Shown here in pieces: positions 45,221-56,172 of a stretch of DNA of 64,000 bases (positions are counted from its first letter, which is position 1; each line of letters begins with the position of its first letter). The stretch is from Hirsutella rhossiliensis (taxonomy: Eukaryota > Ascomycota > Sordariomycetes > Hypocreales > Ophiocordycipitaceae). The notes under the pieces are model-generated. The model saw only the letters and a program-made list of their open reading frames with translations, had not been told where the DNA came from and made no database searches. The position numbers were made by a program, and so were the translations under genes. The DNA lies in contig NW_025408672.1 in assembly GCF_020360975.1 (NCBI RefSeq), positions 1,240,001 to 1,304,000 of the forward strand, in the 5' to 3' direction.

Positions 45221-47061
45221 ATGTCGACGCCATGCCCCGACTCGCCGCCCGCTTCCGCCGTCCAGTATGCCTACATGTTTGAGAAGAACAAGGGCCCGAC
45301 CAAGCAGCTCGACGCACTATTAAGGGCCATAGCCCGCCACACTGTAGGCTCTCCTTTCAACCTGTCAAGTCCCGGACATGGGGCCCCTCAAGCTGATGAT
45401 GGCTGCTTTCGCCCTTGTCCCTCCAGATCCTCGAGCTTGGCGACAAAACAGACACTCATCTGACGCCCACCAAGCTGGCCGCCTTCTACCGGGCCGTCGG
45501 CGGCGACTATGACGGTAGGTGGTCCACCATCACGAGTACGCTGCTTGCCTTGCCATATCCCCCTCTCTAACCGGCCGCAGCCCTCTTCGTCGACATGCCT
45601 CACCCTTCCCTCTCCTTCATCTGGCAGGTCACCGGCTGCCAGCACACGCTCCAACCCACCCACGATGACTTCGCCCCGCCTACCATTCCCGCCCTGACCA
45701 TGCGAGGCTTCTCGCGCTGGGAGTCGCTAGAAATCTTGTTAGGTCCCGAGGAGCATGTCCCGTTTATGCAGTATGCCGTCAAGAACTGGGACCTAAAGCA
45801 CCCAGAAACAGGCGAGGCCTTTCCCCCCGACTTGCCGGCGCATGTGTTCCCCACTGAGACCGACATGGACGTTGACCGCTGGCATAAGTCTTGCGCCGCC
45901 AGACTGAGGAACGAGGCCGCTTCTTCGGCCGACGACGGGCCGCCGCCGAATCCCGCTGGCGCCACCCAGCAGCCCGAGCCCAGGTTCACCTACGTTCGCT
46001 CGAATCCGTTCCAGCCGGCGTCGCCACGCCCGAGGGCGGCGGATCCAGATTACTTTGGACGGCCAGTCTACGTCCACGTACCGGCAAGGCACGCAGGCCA
46101 GCGCCGGCCAGATCGGTCTCCGCACCGCGACGATGTCGCCGAGGAACGAATGAGGCGCAAGAGCTTCTCCGACTACGCGTCCGCACCGCCAGATGCCGAG
46201 CCGCACTATCAAGGTGGTTCATCTAGCTACCTCGACCCGGGCGTAAAGCGGTCGCCCCAGCCTCGGCGACATAGCCACCCGAGACGCCTATCGACCGATT
46301 CGTCCGACTCGGATTCGGCGCCTGTGCGCGTCGACTACGGCGCAAAGCGGAGGCGCCATCCCGTCTCTCCCCCACCGCCATCCTTTCGCCGATTTGTGCC
46401 TCCTACCGCGCCGGTACCGCCGCCTGCCGCCCAGAATATACCAACCTCATTCCGCCCGCACCGTTCGGAAATGCGGTCGGACGAGGCCAAAAAGCGTAAC
46501 GTGCCGAGCCCGCTTGGCTCTCTGCGCAACAAATTGAGCGAGACAATGTCAAACATCTTGCCCAATGGACTGACCTCGGATCGACCCCGGCCCGGCTCGC
46601 GGCAAAACTCGGTAAACGATGGTGTACACCCGCGGAGGAGTCGCGAGCCGTTTCAGCCCTCCCGCTTGAGTCAAAGCTATTCTGACTTGGACTCGGACAG
46701 TTCTTCGGACGGCGGCCCCCCAGAAGGCGATCTACGGAGGAGACGCAGGATGCGAGACGAGCGCGAGCGGGAACGACTTCGGAGGGGGCAGACCCGCGAC
46801 GTAGACCGAGACTGGGAGGAGGAACGGGACTCGGGCGGTCGGCGGGAACGGATCCGCGTCCGGCGGCCGGACACGCAGCGGCGCACCAGCAGCCATGCCG
46901 ACATCGACCGGCAGCGCGACGCGGCGGGGTGGGACCTGCGTGACAGGGACCGGGCGAGGGACGAGAGGAGAAAGTGGGAGAGGCGGTCACCCGAGGCAGC
47001 CATGGCGCCCCCAACCACAGGCGTGGCTGGGCGACGATACCCAGAGCCGGCGTACAGCTAG
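45221..47061 (+). CDS. DUF7514-type fungal protein with long disordered tail
   Basis: Three exons: 45,221-45,343, 45,427-45,514 and 45,581-47,061, giving 563 aa. The introns are 83 nt (GTAGGC...TCCAG) and 66 nt (GTAGGT...CTCTAAC...GCAG) and join in frame. Residues about 15-195 form the conserved domain found in many filamentous fungi: YAYMFEKNKGPTKQLDALLR, LTPTKLAAFYRAVGGDYDALF, PHPSLSFIWQVTGCQHTLQP, GFSRWESLEILLGPEEHVPF. The rest is Pro/Ser/Arg-rich and disordered, ending in Arg/Asp/Glu runs. Function is unknown. The start at 45,221 is chosen because it directly precedes the conserved segment; a GTG-led extension upstream is not a plausible start. Confidence 0.85.
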
Positions 47062-49525
47062 AGCATTTACGGGGGACAGATCCTTGAACCCCAGACGAGA
47101 ACGGACAAACACGAGCAGACATGGCATCTCGATGCTACTGGAGACAGGCATTGATGGATGAATAACATGACACCACTTGACGAAACTTATGATGTCGGAT
47201 CCTTGTTCTTCTTTTGTTTGATGATACTTGGTAGACAAGTTTAAACCAGAGAACAGGGCTCACAGCACTCACTTTGGGCCCGAGTCATGGCGCGTGCATG
47301 ACACTCGTTTGTCATACTTGTTTGGCTCTCTTATTTCTCTCCCTGACTTTGGCTCAATATTTATTCTTGCCACGCTGCTGAGGGCGCGTCCCGTCGCCGG
47401 GCCAGTTCCCGTGTCAGGACGGAGCACTGGGTGAGTTGCGGCGATGGCCCACGGTGTGAGAAATTGGGCGGGTGGGCGCATGCACGGGGCAAGAGTCAAG
47501 CGTAGACGCGCAAGCATGTAATTCAGTTCAGGCGATAGAGGACAGAGAGGGTCTACTGTAGGAGGGCAGAAGCAAACATGAAATATCCGGCCACTTGCAA
47601 GAGAGCAAAGGCGAGGCGCACCAATGTCTCGGGAAGACCCTCCGCAGGGGTGCGGAAGCGACTAGGCAGCGAGGGGGTGGCGGATCGCATCCGAGGTGGG
47701 CCATGTGGCATCTGCCTGCTGTGTCTGCCTGGCGGCTGCAAGGAAAAGAAAGACCTGCTTGCCGCATGGCCGCCAATGGATTTCGAGCACGCGGGCTGCC
47801 GTGCAGGTGTCGTGACGGGCGTTGGGTATGATTGGCTCTCCATGTGCTGCGGGCTGTCGTGGTGTTTGCTTACGCTTACGGCTTCTGTCCTTTTTTGCTT
47901 CTTTTCCGACCTTTTTTACGGATACTCTTGATGCTTCTTGTACGCGCGCACGTGGAGACCTCCCTCGTCTCCGCTCTGAAGGGCCGGGGAAGGGGGATGT
48001 GGTCGAGCCAGCGATGCCTGGCGGGATGTGCTTTGGTCTGCGGGGTGTGGAGGTGGCCGTTGGTTTATGTGCACTCGGTAGATGCATCAAGAGCTGCAGA
48101 CCTGCCTGGCCTTATCGTGGCGGAGGAATGAGGCCAACTAGACGGAGAGCAAAAGGGTAGGTAGGGTGTGCCTATGGCATGCCTTGGCTTGATGGTCGAT
48201 CGATTTGTGTGTAGGAGTAACTAGGTTACCAGTTAGCGGATCGTGCGAGCAGAGTTCGATGCTCGTTTGTGCCATGCCTTTCCAACGGTCAACAGCGAGT
48301 GCAATCTACAAAGCGAGGAATGCCGTTTATCTCGAGGGCAAAGGGGGTGGTCAGGATCGTGAGTCTGTTAGGTAAGCAGAGCGCCCACTGTAACTCTGAC
48401 AGCTGGGTGTGGCACACGGGGGCGTGCTGGGGTGGAGTACATACTCTCCGTACAGTTGGCATTACGGATACAGGGCCCACTAGCAGCTCCGCTGTGCCCG
48501 AGCCTTGGGAGGGAGCTGCGTAGCCTCATGCTGCCTGCCTTGGCCTGCATATCTGTATGCGCGCACATAATCCACAGGTGGTGAGTGCCTGGGCAAGCCA
48601 TGGGACCCCTGGCCAGAACCGAAGGCTGCACCGAGTCCGCTAGCAGTGAACTAGGTACTGTTCCTCGGCAGCTGTGTGTGCACAGACTTGGGCCACTCGA
48701 AAGGTACCGCCTCCCTCTCTAGGCATGACGGGCCTAAGGTACCTTAGGTAAGGTAGGTAGGTAGGTACCTCACGGTAGTTAGGTACCGGTAGTTAGGTGG
48801 TTACTTAGGTACCTCCTTGCTTCCATGCTTGCAGGCTTCCACGCGTGCAGGCCATGATGAATGCCTCTCGTGCTGCACTGTAATACAGTACGTGCGTGCA
48901 CACCCAGCGCCGTCAAATGTCAACCCCCTAGCGCTCATCGACAGGCAAGCAGCAGTGGGGGAGAAAAGAGAGCAGAGGCCGAAGCCAAGGAGGCGAGGTC
49001 ATGTAGGGTATTATCTCCCTCCCACTAGCACAAAGCAAGCCACCATTTAGGATTCGTCGGCGGGCATGCTGGAAAGCCACGCCTTGCCTTCTCCGTACGA
49101 GCTCCTCTCAACTGATCTCTGCCTCTTTCGTCGCCCTTCCATCCATCCCTTCCACCCACCCACCATCTCCTTGTCCCTTGCTTTCCCGCTCTCGTGTGTG
49201 CGCCTCTGCTGTGCTCTGCAGATTACCTACGGAGGACTTAAGTTACCTACGCATTGAATCAGCAATCTGCCCAAGGGACCCGCACCAACTGCTGACATCG
49301 CAGCCCGACTCGACTCTCTCTCTCTCTCTCTCTCTCTCTCCGCCGCCGCCCTTTGTTCCGTCACTCCGACAACCCGTCTCCCGCTGCTGCCTCTGGCCGT
49401 CTGCTTGTCCAACCACCCCACGTTTCACCCCTTCATCCTCTTTTCCCTCCCCCCTCGTGACCACCTTTGAGCAAACAGCCCTCGGCGGCCACCCTTCTGC
49501 CCTCTGCGCACCCGCACCCGACACC
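47062..49525. other. Intergenic region with TAGG repeats and CT microsatellite
   Basis: About 2.5 kb. The short ORFs here show no codon bias or recognisable family. TAGG/TACC-rich repeats occur at about 48,735-48,810. The C/T-rich leader from about 49,080 to the next gene is typical of fungal 5' UTRs. Confidence 0.5.
49313..49340 (+). repeat. CT microsatellite in a 5' leader
   Basis: About 13 CT units, 185 bp before the ATG of the following gene, within a pyrimidine-rich stretch. Confidence 0.85.
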
Positions 49526-50503
49526 ATGAAGGGCCGCCCCGTCGACGAGCTCGTCTACGAGTGGATGTTCCCCAAGCCAAAGTCCACCGACCCCCAGACC
49601 TTCAACGCTCTTCTCCAGCGCAGCCTCGTCCCCGAGGTCCGCCAGGAGACGCAGGCCTTTTACGGGCACCTCGAGACCCAGGAGGCTAAGTATCCCGGTC
49701 TCGACTACACCCACGCCACCCACCGCATCCGCCTCAGCCGCTGGCCCTGGCACTGCCGCCTCTTTCGCGCCTTCAATGCCCTCGGCCTCACCCACGCCGA
49801 GATCGCCACCCTGACCAAGTGGGAGGGCACCAAGTGGGCAAAGGAAAAGTTTGAGAAGGAGCAGGGCGTCACCATCCGAGATACCACGGCCGACGGCTTC
49901 CCCGACTGGGTCGAGCCCACGGATCTACGACGCGTGCCTCAGGACAGGACCGCCCCTGTCCGCAGCCTCGGCGTGCTCGAAGCCAACGACGAGGAAGACG
50001 ACGACGACGAGAGCGACGACGAGCTTGAGAGCGTCGGCCTCGAGCTCAACGAGCGCCTCCGCGCTCAGGCCGCCAGGCGTGAGGCCGGCGAGACGTCAGC
50101 CGTCTTGGACGAAGAGTGGGAGCAGTGGCTCAAGTCTGTAATCGAGACGGGCGAGCTCGACATCATCACCGCGCAAATGACGGATCCAATGTTCCACCGA
50201 GCCACCTCGAGCTCATCCGCCATTCCCGCCGCCCTCATCCCACCCACCATGCTCACCGCCGCCAGAGCGGGCCACTGGACCGATATTCCCGAGTTCCTCC
50301 AACCCGTCCTACAACGCACCCTCGAGGCCGAAGGTTCCCACCGCGCACCCCCGCGGTCGGCGGCCCCGTCCAGCTCCTCTTCCAGGCGGCAGGTCGCCGA
50401 CGACCAGACCCGCGTGCGAGTTCCCTGGCCCAGACGGACCTACTCGGACCTTCGCTTGCCGGTCGGGGACGCTTCGCGTACGGCCCAGGCTCGCGGCGCC
50501 TGA
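49526..50503 (+). CDS. Conserved fungal hypothetical protein
   Basis: 325 aa in one exon. The ATG at 49,526 has a good context (ACACCATGA); the open frame continues upstream only through low-complexity leader. Residues about 1-135 look conserved and folded: VDELVYEWMFPKPKSTDPQT, then ALLQRSLVPEV, HRIRLSRWPWHCRLFRAFNA, IATLTKWEGTKWAKEKFEKE. An acidic run (EEDDDDESDDE) lies at about residues 153-165, then a helical segment (DEEWEQWLKSVIETG) and a Ser/Arg-rich tail. I recognise this layout as widespread in Sordariomycetes but know no function; no catalytic motif is visible. Confidence 0.75.
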   Translation: MKGRPVDELVYEWMFPKPKSTDPQTFNALLQRSLVPEVRQETQAFYGHLETQEAKYPGLDYTHATHRIRLSRWPWHCRLFRAFNALGLTHAEIATLTKWEGTKWAKEKFEKEQGVTIRDTTADGFPDWVEPTDLRRVPQDRTAPVRSLGVLEANDEEDDDDESDDELESVGLELNERLRAQAARREAGETSAVLDEEWEQWLKSVIETGELDIITAQMTDPMFHRATSSSSAIPAALIPPTMLTAARAGHWTDIPEFLQPVLQRTLEAEGSHRAPPRSAAPSSSSSRRQVADDQTRVRVPWPRRTYSDLRLPVGDASRTAQARGA

Positions 50504-51693
50504 AAACAACAACATCCGTGCCGGCGCGGCTTTCTTTCTGTTTCGGGTCAAGGGAGCCTCCACGGCTTGTTGACCAATTTCCTCCAAATCTGGCCTTTGC
50601 GCTTTTGTTACTCTTGTTTTTCGCCCTCGATAGAGACCCCCATGGATATGATACACTTGTTTGGGGCCGCGCCTGATTTACGACAGCGATAGACAACGTC
50701 GTCACTTGCCGTGGGAATCTACCGGCAGCACAGAGAGATGGGCCCATAATAAAAGTTGAGACATTGATGTGGTTTCTTGGCTCTTTCTATTTTTTAGACA
50801 TGGGCTATTTTCAGATATGGTTTCGGAGGCTGTTACTGGCGTTACGAGGCGATCTATTGGCAATCACTGTCTTATTCCGGCCCTCGTCGTTTTCTTTCTT
50901 AATTTGGGGGTGTCGATGACTGTCGATACTGGCAGACTCCAGGGAATTTTGCGAGCGATCTCATTCCAGTGGGCGGGCCGTATATACTTGGAGACGGGAA
51001 TGGAAGGCTTGGTGAAATATGGCTAGTTGGTGCAGCGCAGAGAGGGAAATGGGAGGTGCGGCGTCTTGACCTACCGGCCAACTACCTATACTTGTTTGGG
51101 CAGTTTGGCCTACTTCTGTCTCCCTACTTCTGTCCCCTTGGTGAGGACAGGGGAGCTCATGCGATTGAATCCTCTCACGTTTGAATGAGAAACTGCGATA
51201 GCCAGCTTGCATGTCGAGTTGAGTCGGTGATTTGTGGTGCCAAAAGCTCATCCGACCCTATCAATGCCAGAGTCAACACCGTCTTGATTCTCCGACACCA
51301 AAAATCTGTGCTATCATCCCCCTTTGCGCCAAAACTATCATCCAAAGCCTCTCCCTAGTCTCGGAGCAACACAAAGGCGTCACCGCCACACTAAAAGCCA
51401 AAGGGCGCTGCCGTCATTCGAGCCGTGTCCAGCACCAGCGAGACCGCTCCAAACGCCACGCTTGACCATCCAAATACACAAGACAACAACTGAGTTCAAA
51501 GGCAAAAGAATGTGAGACCCAAGGGCCTCGGCAAAAGCGGCGACGACGTTCATCAAAGGGGAAAACAAGGACAAATAAAGAGAAGCAAGGAAGCATGAGC
51601 AAAGAAAAGGCCGACAAGGAACAAGGGTCCGAAGCCGCTTCACCTCGATTTCTGCCATGTGAACGTCCCGGGTCGCCACTGCCGGCTTGAACC
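50504..51693. other. Intergenic region between convergent genes
   Basis: 1.2 kb carrying the 3' ends of the hypothetical gene (+) and GCN5 (-). No further feature is supported. Confidence 0.5.
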
Positions 51694-53001
51694 CTACTTC
51701 TCCGGCTCGAGGTGCGACCACTCGGGCACGGCCTTGATCTGCTGCCACATGAACTTCTCGAGCTTGTTGGCCGACTTGGCGTAGGGCGTGTTCTCGTTGT
51801 TGTACTTGCGGCAGTTGTCAAAGATGAGCTTCGCGTCCCGGACAAAGTCCTCTGGCGTGGCGTACTGGTCGGCCTCGAGCTTGTTCTCCATGTTGCTCAG
51901 GTCCATGGGCTCCTTGATGACGTCGTAGTAGTCGGCGACGTCGTCGCGGTTAACAGGGATGAGAAAGGGCCACGCCGAGTTGTGGTTCTGCAGGTCGTTG
52001 AGCAGGTGAAGGAGCTGGTTATAGTTGGGGCCGTGGCGGGGCTGGCGCGCCAGCTCGTCCATGTCGGGGGACCAGCCCGAGGCGCGGATGGCAGGAATGT
52101 CGAGCGGGTTGATCTCCTTGACGGCGCCCTTCCACTCCTTGGGCGGCGCGTGCACATTGTGAGACTTGGAGTAGGCGCGGATCTTAGCCTGCACGCACTC
52201 CTTTTGCTTCAGCAACATGCGACCCATCTCGAGGTAGCGGATCCGGGGCAGCATGGAGCACTGCATGATGGTCCCGCCCTCGTAGTCCTTGATGTATCCC
52301 ATCCAGACCTTGCGATCCAGCGTGATTTCCTTGGTGAAGCCTTGCTTTTTGAAATAGCCAATGGCGTAGTTGTCGGCATACGTCAGAAAGTGCATGACGT
52401 CGCTGCTAGCCTTGACGTAGTCCTTGAGGTGTGACATGAGATGGGCGCCGTATCCTTTTACCTGCTGATCGGAGCTGATGGCGCAAAAGACAATCTCGGC
52501 AAAGCGGCGGCCCTTGAAGGGACGGTACGTGATGCCGCCGACGACCTCGAGGGGCTTCTTGACAATGGCAATGGAGAGGTGGGTGCGGTCGTAGACGAGG
52601 CGCGCAATGTAGTCCTTGGGCATCTTGGGGAGCTGTTTCTGGAAAATGCACTTCAGGCCGGTGAGGATGACGAGCGACTCGCGGTCGCCATCGTTGTTGA
52701 CGACGCGGAACTCGATCTCGCCATTGCGTTCTTCTATCACAGCCGGCTACACGGGGCGTCAGCGAGCGCACGGCGCGACAGGACGAGGGGAGGGGCGCGC
52801 CTTTTCGGGGAACGGAATAGGCTTCATGGCCGGCTTCTTGGCGCCCGGGGACTCAGCCGAGGCATCGTGCTTGACGCGCTTCGAGGCCGACGGAGAGGTG
52901 GGATCCTCGGACGCCTTGCGCTTAACATCTGCTGGGGCGGTTAGCTCGTCATGGGCGACGTCGGGCGAGCAAGACATACTCTCTTCCTTGACTTCCGGCA
53001 T
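51694..53001 (-). CDS. GCN5: Histone acetyltransferase GCN5 (SAGA/ADA catalytic subunit)
   Basis: Exons are 53,001-52,801 and 52,746-51,694, giving 417 aa. GCN5 acetylates lysines of histone H3 tails within SAGA/ADA coactivator complexes in the nucleus. The N-terminal 67 residues are a charged, disordered leader ([15 protein letters not shown]...). The GNAT domain follows (about residues 75-235). It includes [20 protein letters not shown], which holds the catalytic Glu and the acetyl-CoA loop Q-x-x-G-x-G/A, and [11 protein letters not shown]. The C-terminal bromodomain (about 310-410) has [15 protein letters not shown] and NCRKYNNE with the acetyl-lysine-binding Asn. The single 54-nt intron has branch GCTGAC and acceptor GTGTAG, but its donor must be GC (AAG/GCGCGC). 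Reading through it meets a TGA, and joining gives the expected [12 protein letters not shown] sequence. Confidence 0.95.
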
Positions 53002-53414
53002 GTCGACATTCAAGCTATGATAGCGATGATGGAAAGCGCGCCTCCAACGGCCAGGGAGATGCAAGTTGTTCGCAGCCGGGCTGTTGAGGTGCTGTCTTTC
53101 GTTGCGTTGGGCGTTAGAGTGGGGACCTGGCGTAGTTGCTGTACTACGTAGTGCAGCCGCTGCGGCGCTGTTCGTGATGCGTGGGATTGAGAACAAGGCC
53201 CGTGCCACGCTTATGTAATTCTGTGCATGACAGGCTGGGGCAGGTCGCGCTAGGCTCCTTCGGTCGACGGGCCACGATGCACATCTGGAGCACTCGGCAG
53301 CTCCCAGCTTCAGCTTCAGTTCATCATCCCCAGCCGAGTGATCCGCAATTCCACTCGCGTCCAAAGTCAACCCTCCCGAAACAGCCTTCCGATAGATCCC
53401 GCGAAACCTGGCAC
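53002..53414. promoter_or_regulatory. Bidirectional promoter between GCN5 and OST5
   Basis: 413 bp between two divergent start codons. The DNA is unmutated and of normal composition. No TATA box is obvious near either start. Confidence 0.6.
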
Positions 53415-53771
53415 ATGGATCCCTCGCTGCATGAGGTCTGGCAAGCTGCTGCGGGCAGTCCCTTCCTCCCCACCGTCGGCAAAGGAACCCAGTTCTTGGT
53501 CGGCTCCGTGCTGGTGCTGTCGGGCGTCGCGGCCACGGGCGTCTTTGCGCTGAGTACGCCCTTCTCCTACACCCTGACGTGGCTTCTGTCCCGGCTCTAA
53601 TCCCGAATGCAGACCGCTCGCTCGTCAACCTCACCGTCATCGGCATCCCGGCTTCGCTGGCACTGGCGTACGTTGTCACCGGCGGCAATTGACCTGCTCT
53701 CGCTCATGCATGCTAACCTGCGTAGGTTCGGAGTCGTCTACATGTTCTGTGCGGTCGGAGTCTACGTCTGA
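53415..53771 (+). CDS. OST5: OST5, small subunit of oligosaccharyltransferase
   Basis: Three exons, 53,415-53,553, 53,613-53,667 and 53,726-53,771, giving 79 aa. The introns of 59 and 58 nt end CTCTAATC...GCAG and GCTAAC...GTAG and keep frame. The protein has two transmembrane helices: QFLVGSVLVLSGVAATGVF, then after NRSLVNL the second, VIGIPASLALAFGVVYMFCA, ending VGVYV. Length, the two-helix plan, the F-A-L-N-R-S junction and the GVYV end match OST5/TMEM258, a non-catalytic subunit of the ER complex that N-glycosylates nascent proteins. The splicing makes it easy to miss in ORF scans. Confidence 0.85.
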
Positions 53772-53933
53772 GATACCCAACCCTCTACCAGAGTCATCCG
53801 GTTCGGCCCACGCTTGTACGTTAGTTGAAAACGAAAGAGAAAACGCGCTCGCGCGAACTGTTGCCCCCCCGTCGAGCCTTTCCATCCTTCTTTCCGCGCC
53901 GTCTTGCCATCGACGGAGCCGTCGCCTCTTGTT

Positions 53934-54963
53934 ATGGCGCCTGAATCCGTTCCCATTTTCCGTGCGGTAGCCACGTCCACGCGGCCTCTATACCAGCTTC
54001 TCCGCTGCATCAACTTTGCGCCCAGAGTTCACGTTCAGATTACCGAGGAGGGCATTCGATTCGCGGCTGACCACGCCCGGGTCATGCAAGGTACGAGCGA
54101 CCGGGCTCTATTTCTATTTTGTCACTGACAGCGCTTCAGGTGTTGCTTTCTTGGACAAGGCGCTTTTTGCGGCGTACACGGTCAATCTCGCCCCGACATC
54201 AGATGGCGAGCCGCCCGAGCTCCCCAACTTCCAGATATCTCTGGCGTCCTTTCTTGAGGTTCTACAAATCTTCGGGGCCGTCGACGTTGCCACGCGTGCG
54301 CAAAAGGCGGAGCAGGATCCTTACCGAAGCAATCTGCGCAACTACCGACCCGACGCCTTTAGCAACCAAACCCTGGGCATCTCGGGGACCTGCACGCTGA
54401 TTTACTCGGAGGAGGGCGACCCGTTCAAGATCACCATAGAAGAATCTGGAGTCAAAACTACGGCCGGCCTGACGACGTATCTTCCGGAGATACCAGAGGA
54501 CATTCCCTTTGACCGCAACGACCTGGCATTCAAAATCATCATGCAGTCTCGGTGCCTGCTGGAGTCACTCGCCGAGATTTCCCCAACGGCACCTGTCAAG
54601 CTCACGATTACGGCCATGAAGACGCCGCCGTACCTGTCACTTGCCGGCACGAGCGACCTCGGCACCTCTGGTGTGGACTTTGCGCGGGGAAGGGACCTGT
54701 TGGAGACCTTTACCATTGCGGGCCGGTGGTCGCAGACGTACAAGTTCGACTTTGTCAAGAGTTCGAGTGAGGCGATGCGGATCGCGAGCAAGGTCAGTCT
54801 GCGGGGCGATGGACAGGGTGTGCTGAGCTTGCAGTTCATGGTGGACATGGAGAGCGGCAAGAGGAGCTTCTTAGACTTTCGATTTGTCCCGTTTGTGGCG
54901 CATGACGAGGATGAGGATGACATGGAGGGAGAAGGGGAAGAGGTAGAGGAAGCTGAAGGATGA
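53934..54963 (+). CDS. RAD1: RAD1-type subunit of the 9-1-1 checkpoint clamp
   Basis: Exons 53,934-54,090 and 54,140-54,963, 326 aa; the 49-nt intron (GTACGA...CTGAC...TTCAG) joins in frame. The protein is a Rad1/Rec1 sliding-clamp subunit (S. pombe Rad1, S. cerevisiae Rad17). With Hus1 and Rad9 it is loaded at damaged DNA and activates the ATR-type kinase. Family segments include FRAVATSTRPLYQLLRCINF near the start, VQITEEGIRF, LASFLEVLQIFG, GTCTLIYSEEGDPFKI and the C-terminal LSLQFMVDMESGKRSFLDFRF. It ends in an acidic tail (DEDEDDMEGEGEEVEEAEG). The ATG at 53,934 is the first in frame that gives the conserved N-terminus. Confidence 0.92.
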
Positions 54964-55875
54964 GACGCCTCGGAGAAGTTGCCGTGAGACTATTCGTTGA
55001 GTATTGAGGGGCGCCTTTACGGGTCTCAGGTGCCTGGATGGGTGGATTGTGCTCAGAATAAAGGCGTCAATGAAGTCATATGGCGGCCAGACCTTTCCCC
55101 CTCGCCCTACTTGCTCTGATTCTAATCTTTTCCACGTGGATGAGGGGCCATGGGCCAGTCTGGAGGTGGGATGGAAAGGAATGCAGCCTCGCAGCTTGAC
55201 CTTATCCCATGCTGCTGCCAACCGCCATACGGTACCAGATTCCTACGCATTCTACAAAGTGCGCAGTATTACAGGGAACGTCTTGGAGGTGTATACGCGG
55301 GTAGGATGTGTTGAGATGGCGCAGGAGAGGTGGAAGCTTGGATGATGCGATTCTCCACCGGGTGCGAAGCGGCCAGCCTCGCCAGAGTGTGTCCCGCCCT
55401 TGGCAATGTAGTTCACGACGGGTCCTTGGCCGTCCATGATGATCTATCGCCGCGGGTGGAGGTGGCTGGCTGCCGGGCGTTTCAGGCAGACGAGTCGCAA
55501 GTTGCAAGCATGTGCCGTCGAGTCTATTTCTTTTCTCTGGCAAATGAATTGCCCACGCAGCGGCGCCGGCGAGCGTCATTGTGGTGCAATGAGTTTATAC
55601 TACAGCTTGTCAAGGTATGGCCAGCGTGAGGGAGGAGACATGATGGCACTGGAGAATGGACTGGAATGGAGGTCGGGGCGGGGCAGGAGAGGTGTCGTCA
55701 AGGGAGGGAGGTGAGTGAGACCTTGGACCGAGAGAGACATAATGGGGATGTGTCGTCCTTAAAAGCAGAAGAAAGCCTGAGGCCCATTTCACTCAAGTGC
55801 ACAAAGACACTCGCTTTCTCCGAGACAAATCCGTCACTTTCTCTCTCTCTGAAACACACAGAAAATTTATCCAAG
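54964..55875. other. Intergenic region
   Basis: 0.9 kb downstream of RAD1. The last 120 bases are C/T- and A-rich and could be a leader for the small ORF at 55,876. Nothing else is supported. Confidence 0.4.
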
Positions 55876-56172
55876 ATGCTCCTGACAAAGGGAATCGAGC
55901 TCCGCGACGGCGACGAGGACCAGCGCCGAGTGCGCCGACGCAGCAGCTTCCGCAAGATGACGGCCCTCCCGCGGCGGGCGGTCGCATCGCTGACGCTGTG
56001 GCGGGCGCGAGACGGCGGCGCCGCGGTCGACGAGCTCGACAAGGAGGACGAGGACGACTGCCGCACGCTGCTCAACGACCGGCCGGTGCGGTTCCCGAGG
56101 CACGTGGCGTCGTTGTTTTTCAGGCAGGGGGGGGCGAGGAGGTTGCAGGAGGAGGATGAGAGCCTTCTCTAA
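55876..56172 (+). CDS. Small hypothetical ORF, 98 aa
   Basis: The ATG is in good context (CCAAGATGC) after a plausible leader with a CT-rich stretch. The product is highly charged: RDGDEDQRRVRRRSSFRKM, a hydrophobic-basic middle (RRAVASLTLWRA), DELDKEDEDD, and FPRHVASLFF near the end. No family is recognised. Length and charge fit either a genuine small basic/acidic protein or a chance ORF in GC-rich DNA. Confidence 0.35.
   Translation: MLLTKGIELRDGDEDQRRVRRRSSFRKMTALPRRAVASLTLWRARDGGAAVDELDKEDEDDCRTLLNDRPVRFPRHVASLFFRQGGARRLQEEDESLL

Noticed and set aside
47578..48160. Overlapping ORFs of 96-142 aa on both strands
   Set aside because: Overlap in many frames, no domain and low-complexity composition point to chance ORFs.
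49178..49525. N-terminal extension of the 325-aa hypothetical protein
   Set aside because: The extension is translated leader with a CT microsatellite and no ATG start; the ATG at 49,526 is in good context and starts the conserved part.
52759..53688. A 309-aa minus-strand ORF over the GCN5 leader and OST5
   Set aside because: Only its last part (from 53,001) is coding, as GCN5 exon 1; the rest runs through the shared promoter and antisense to OST5.
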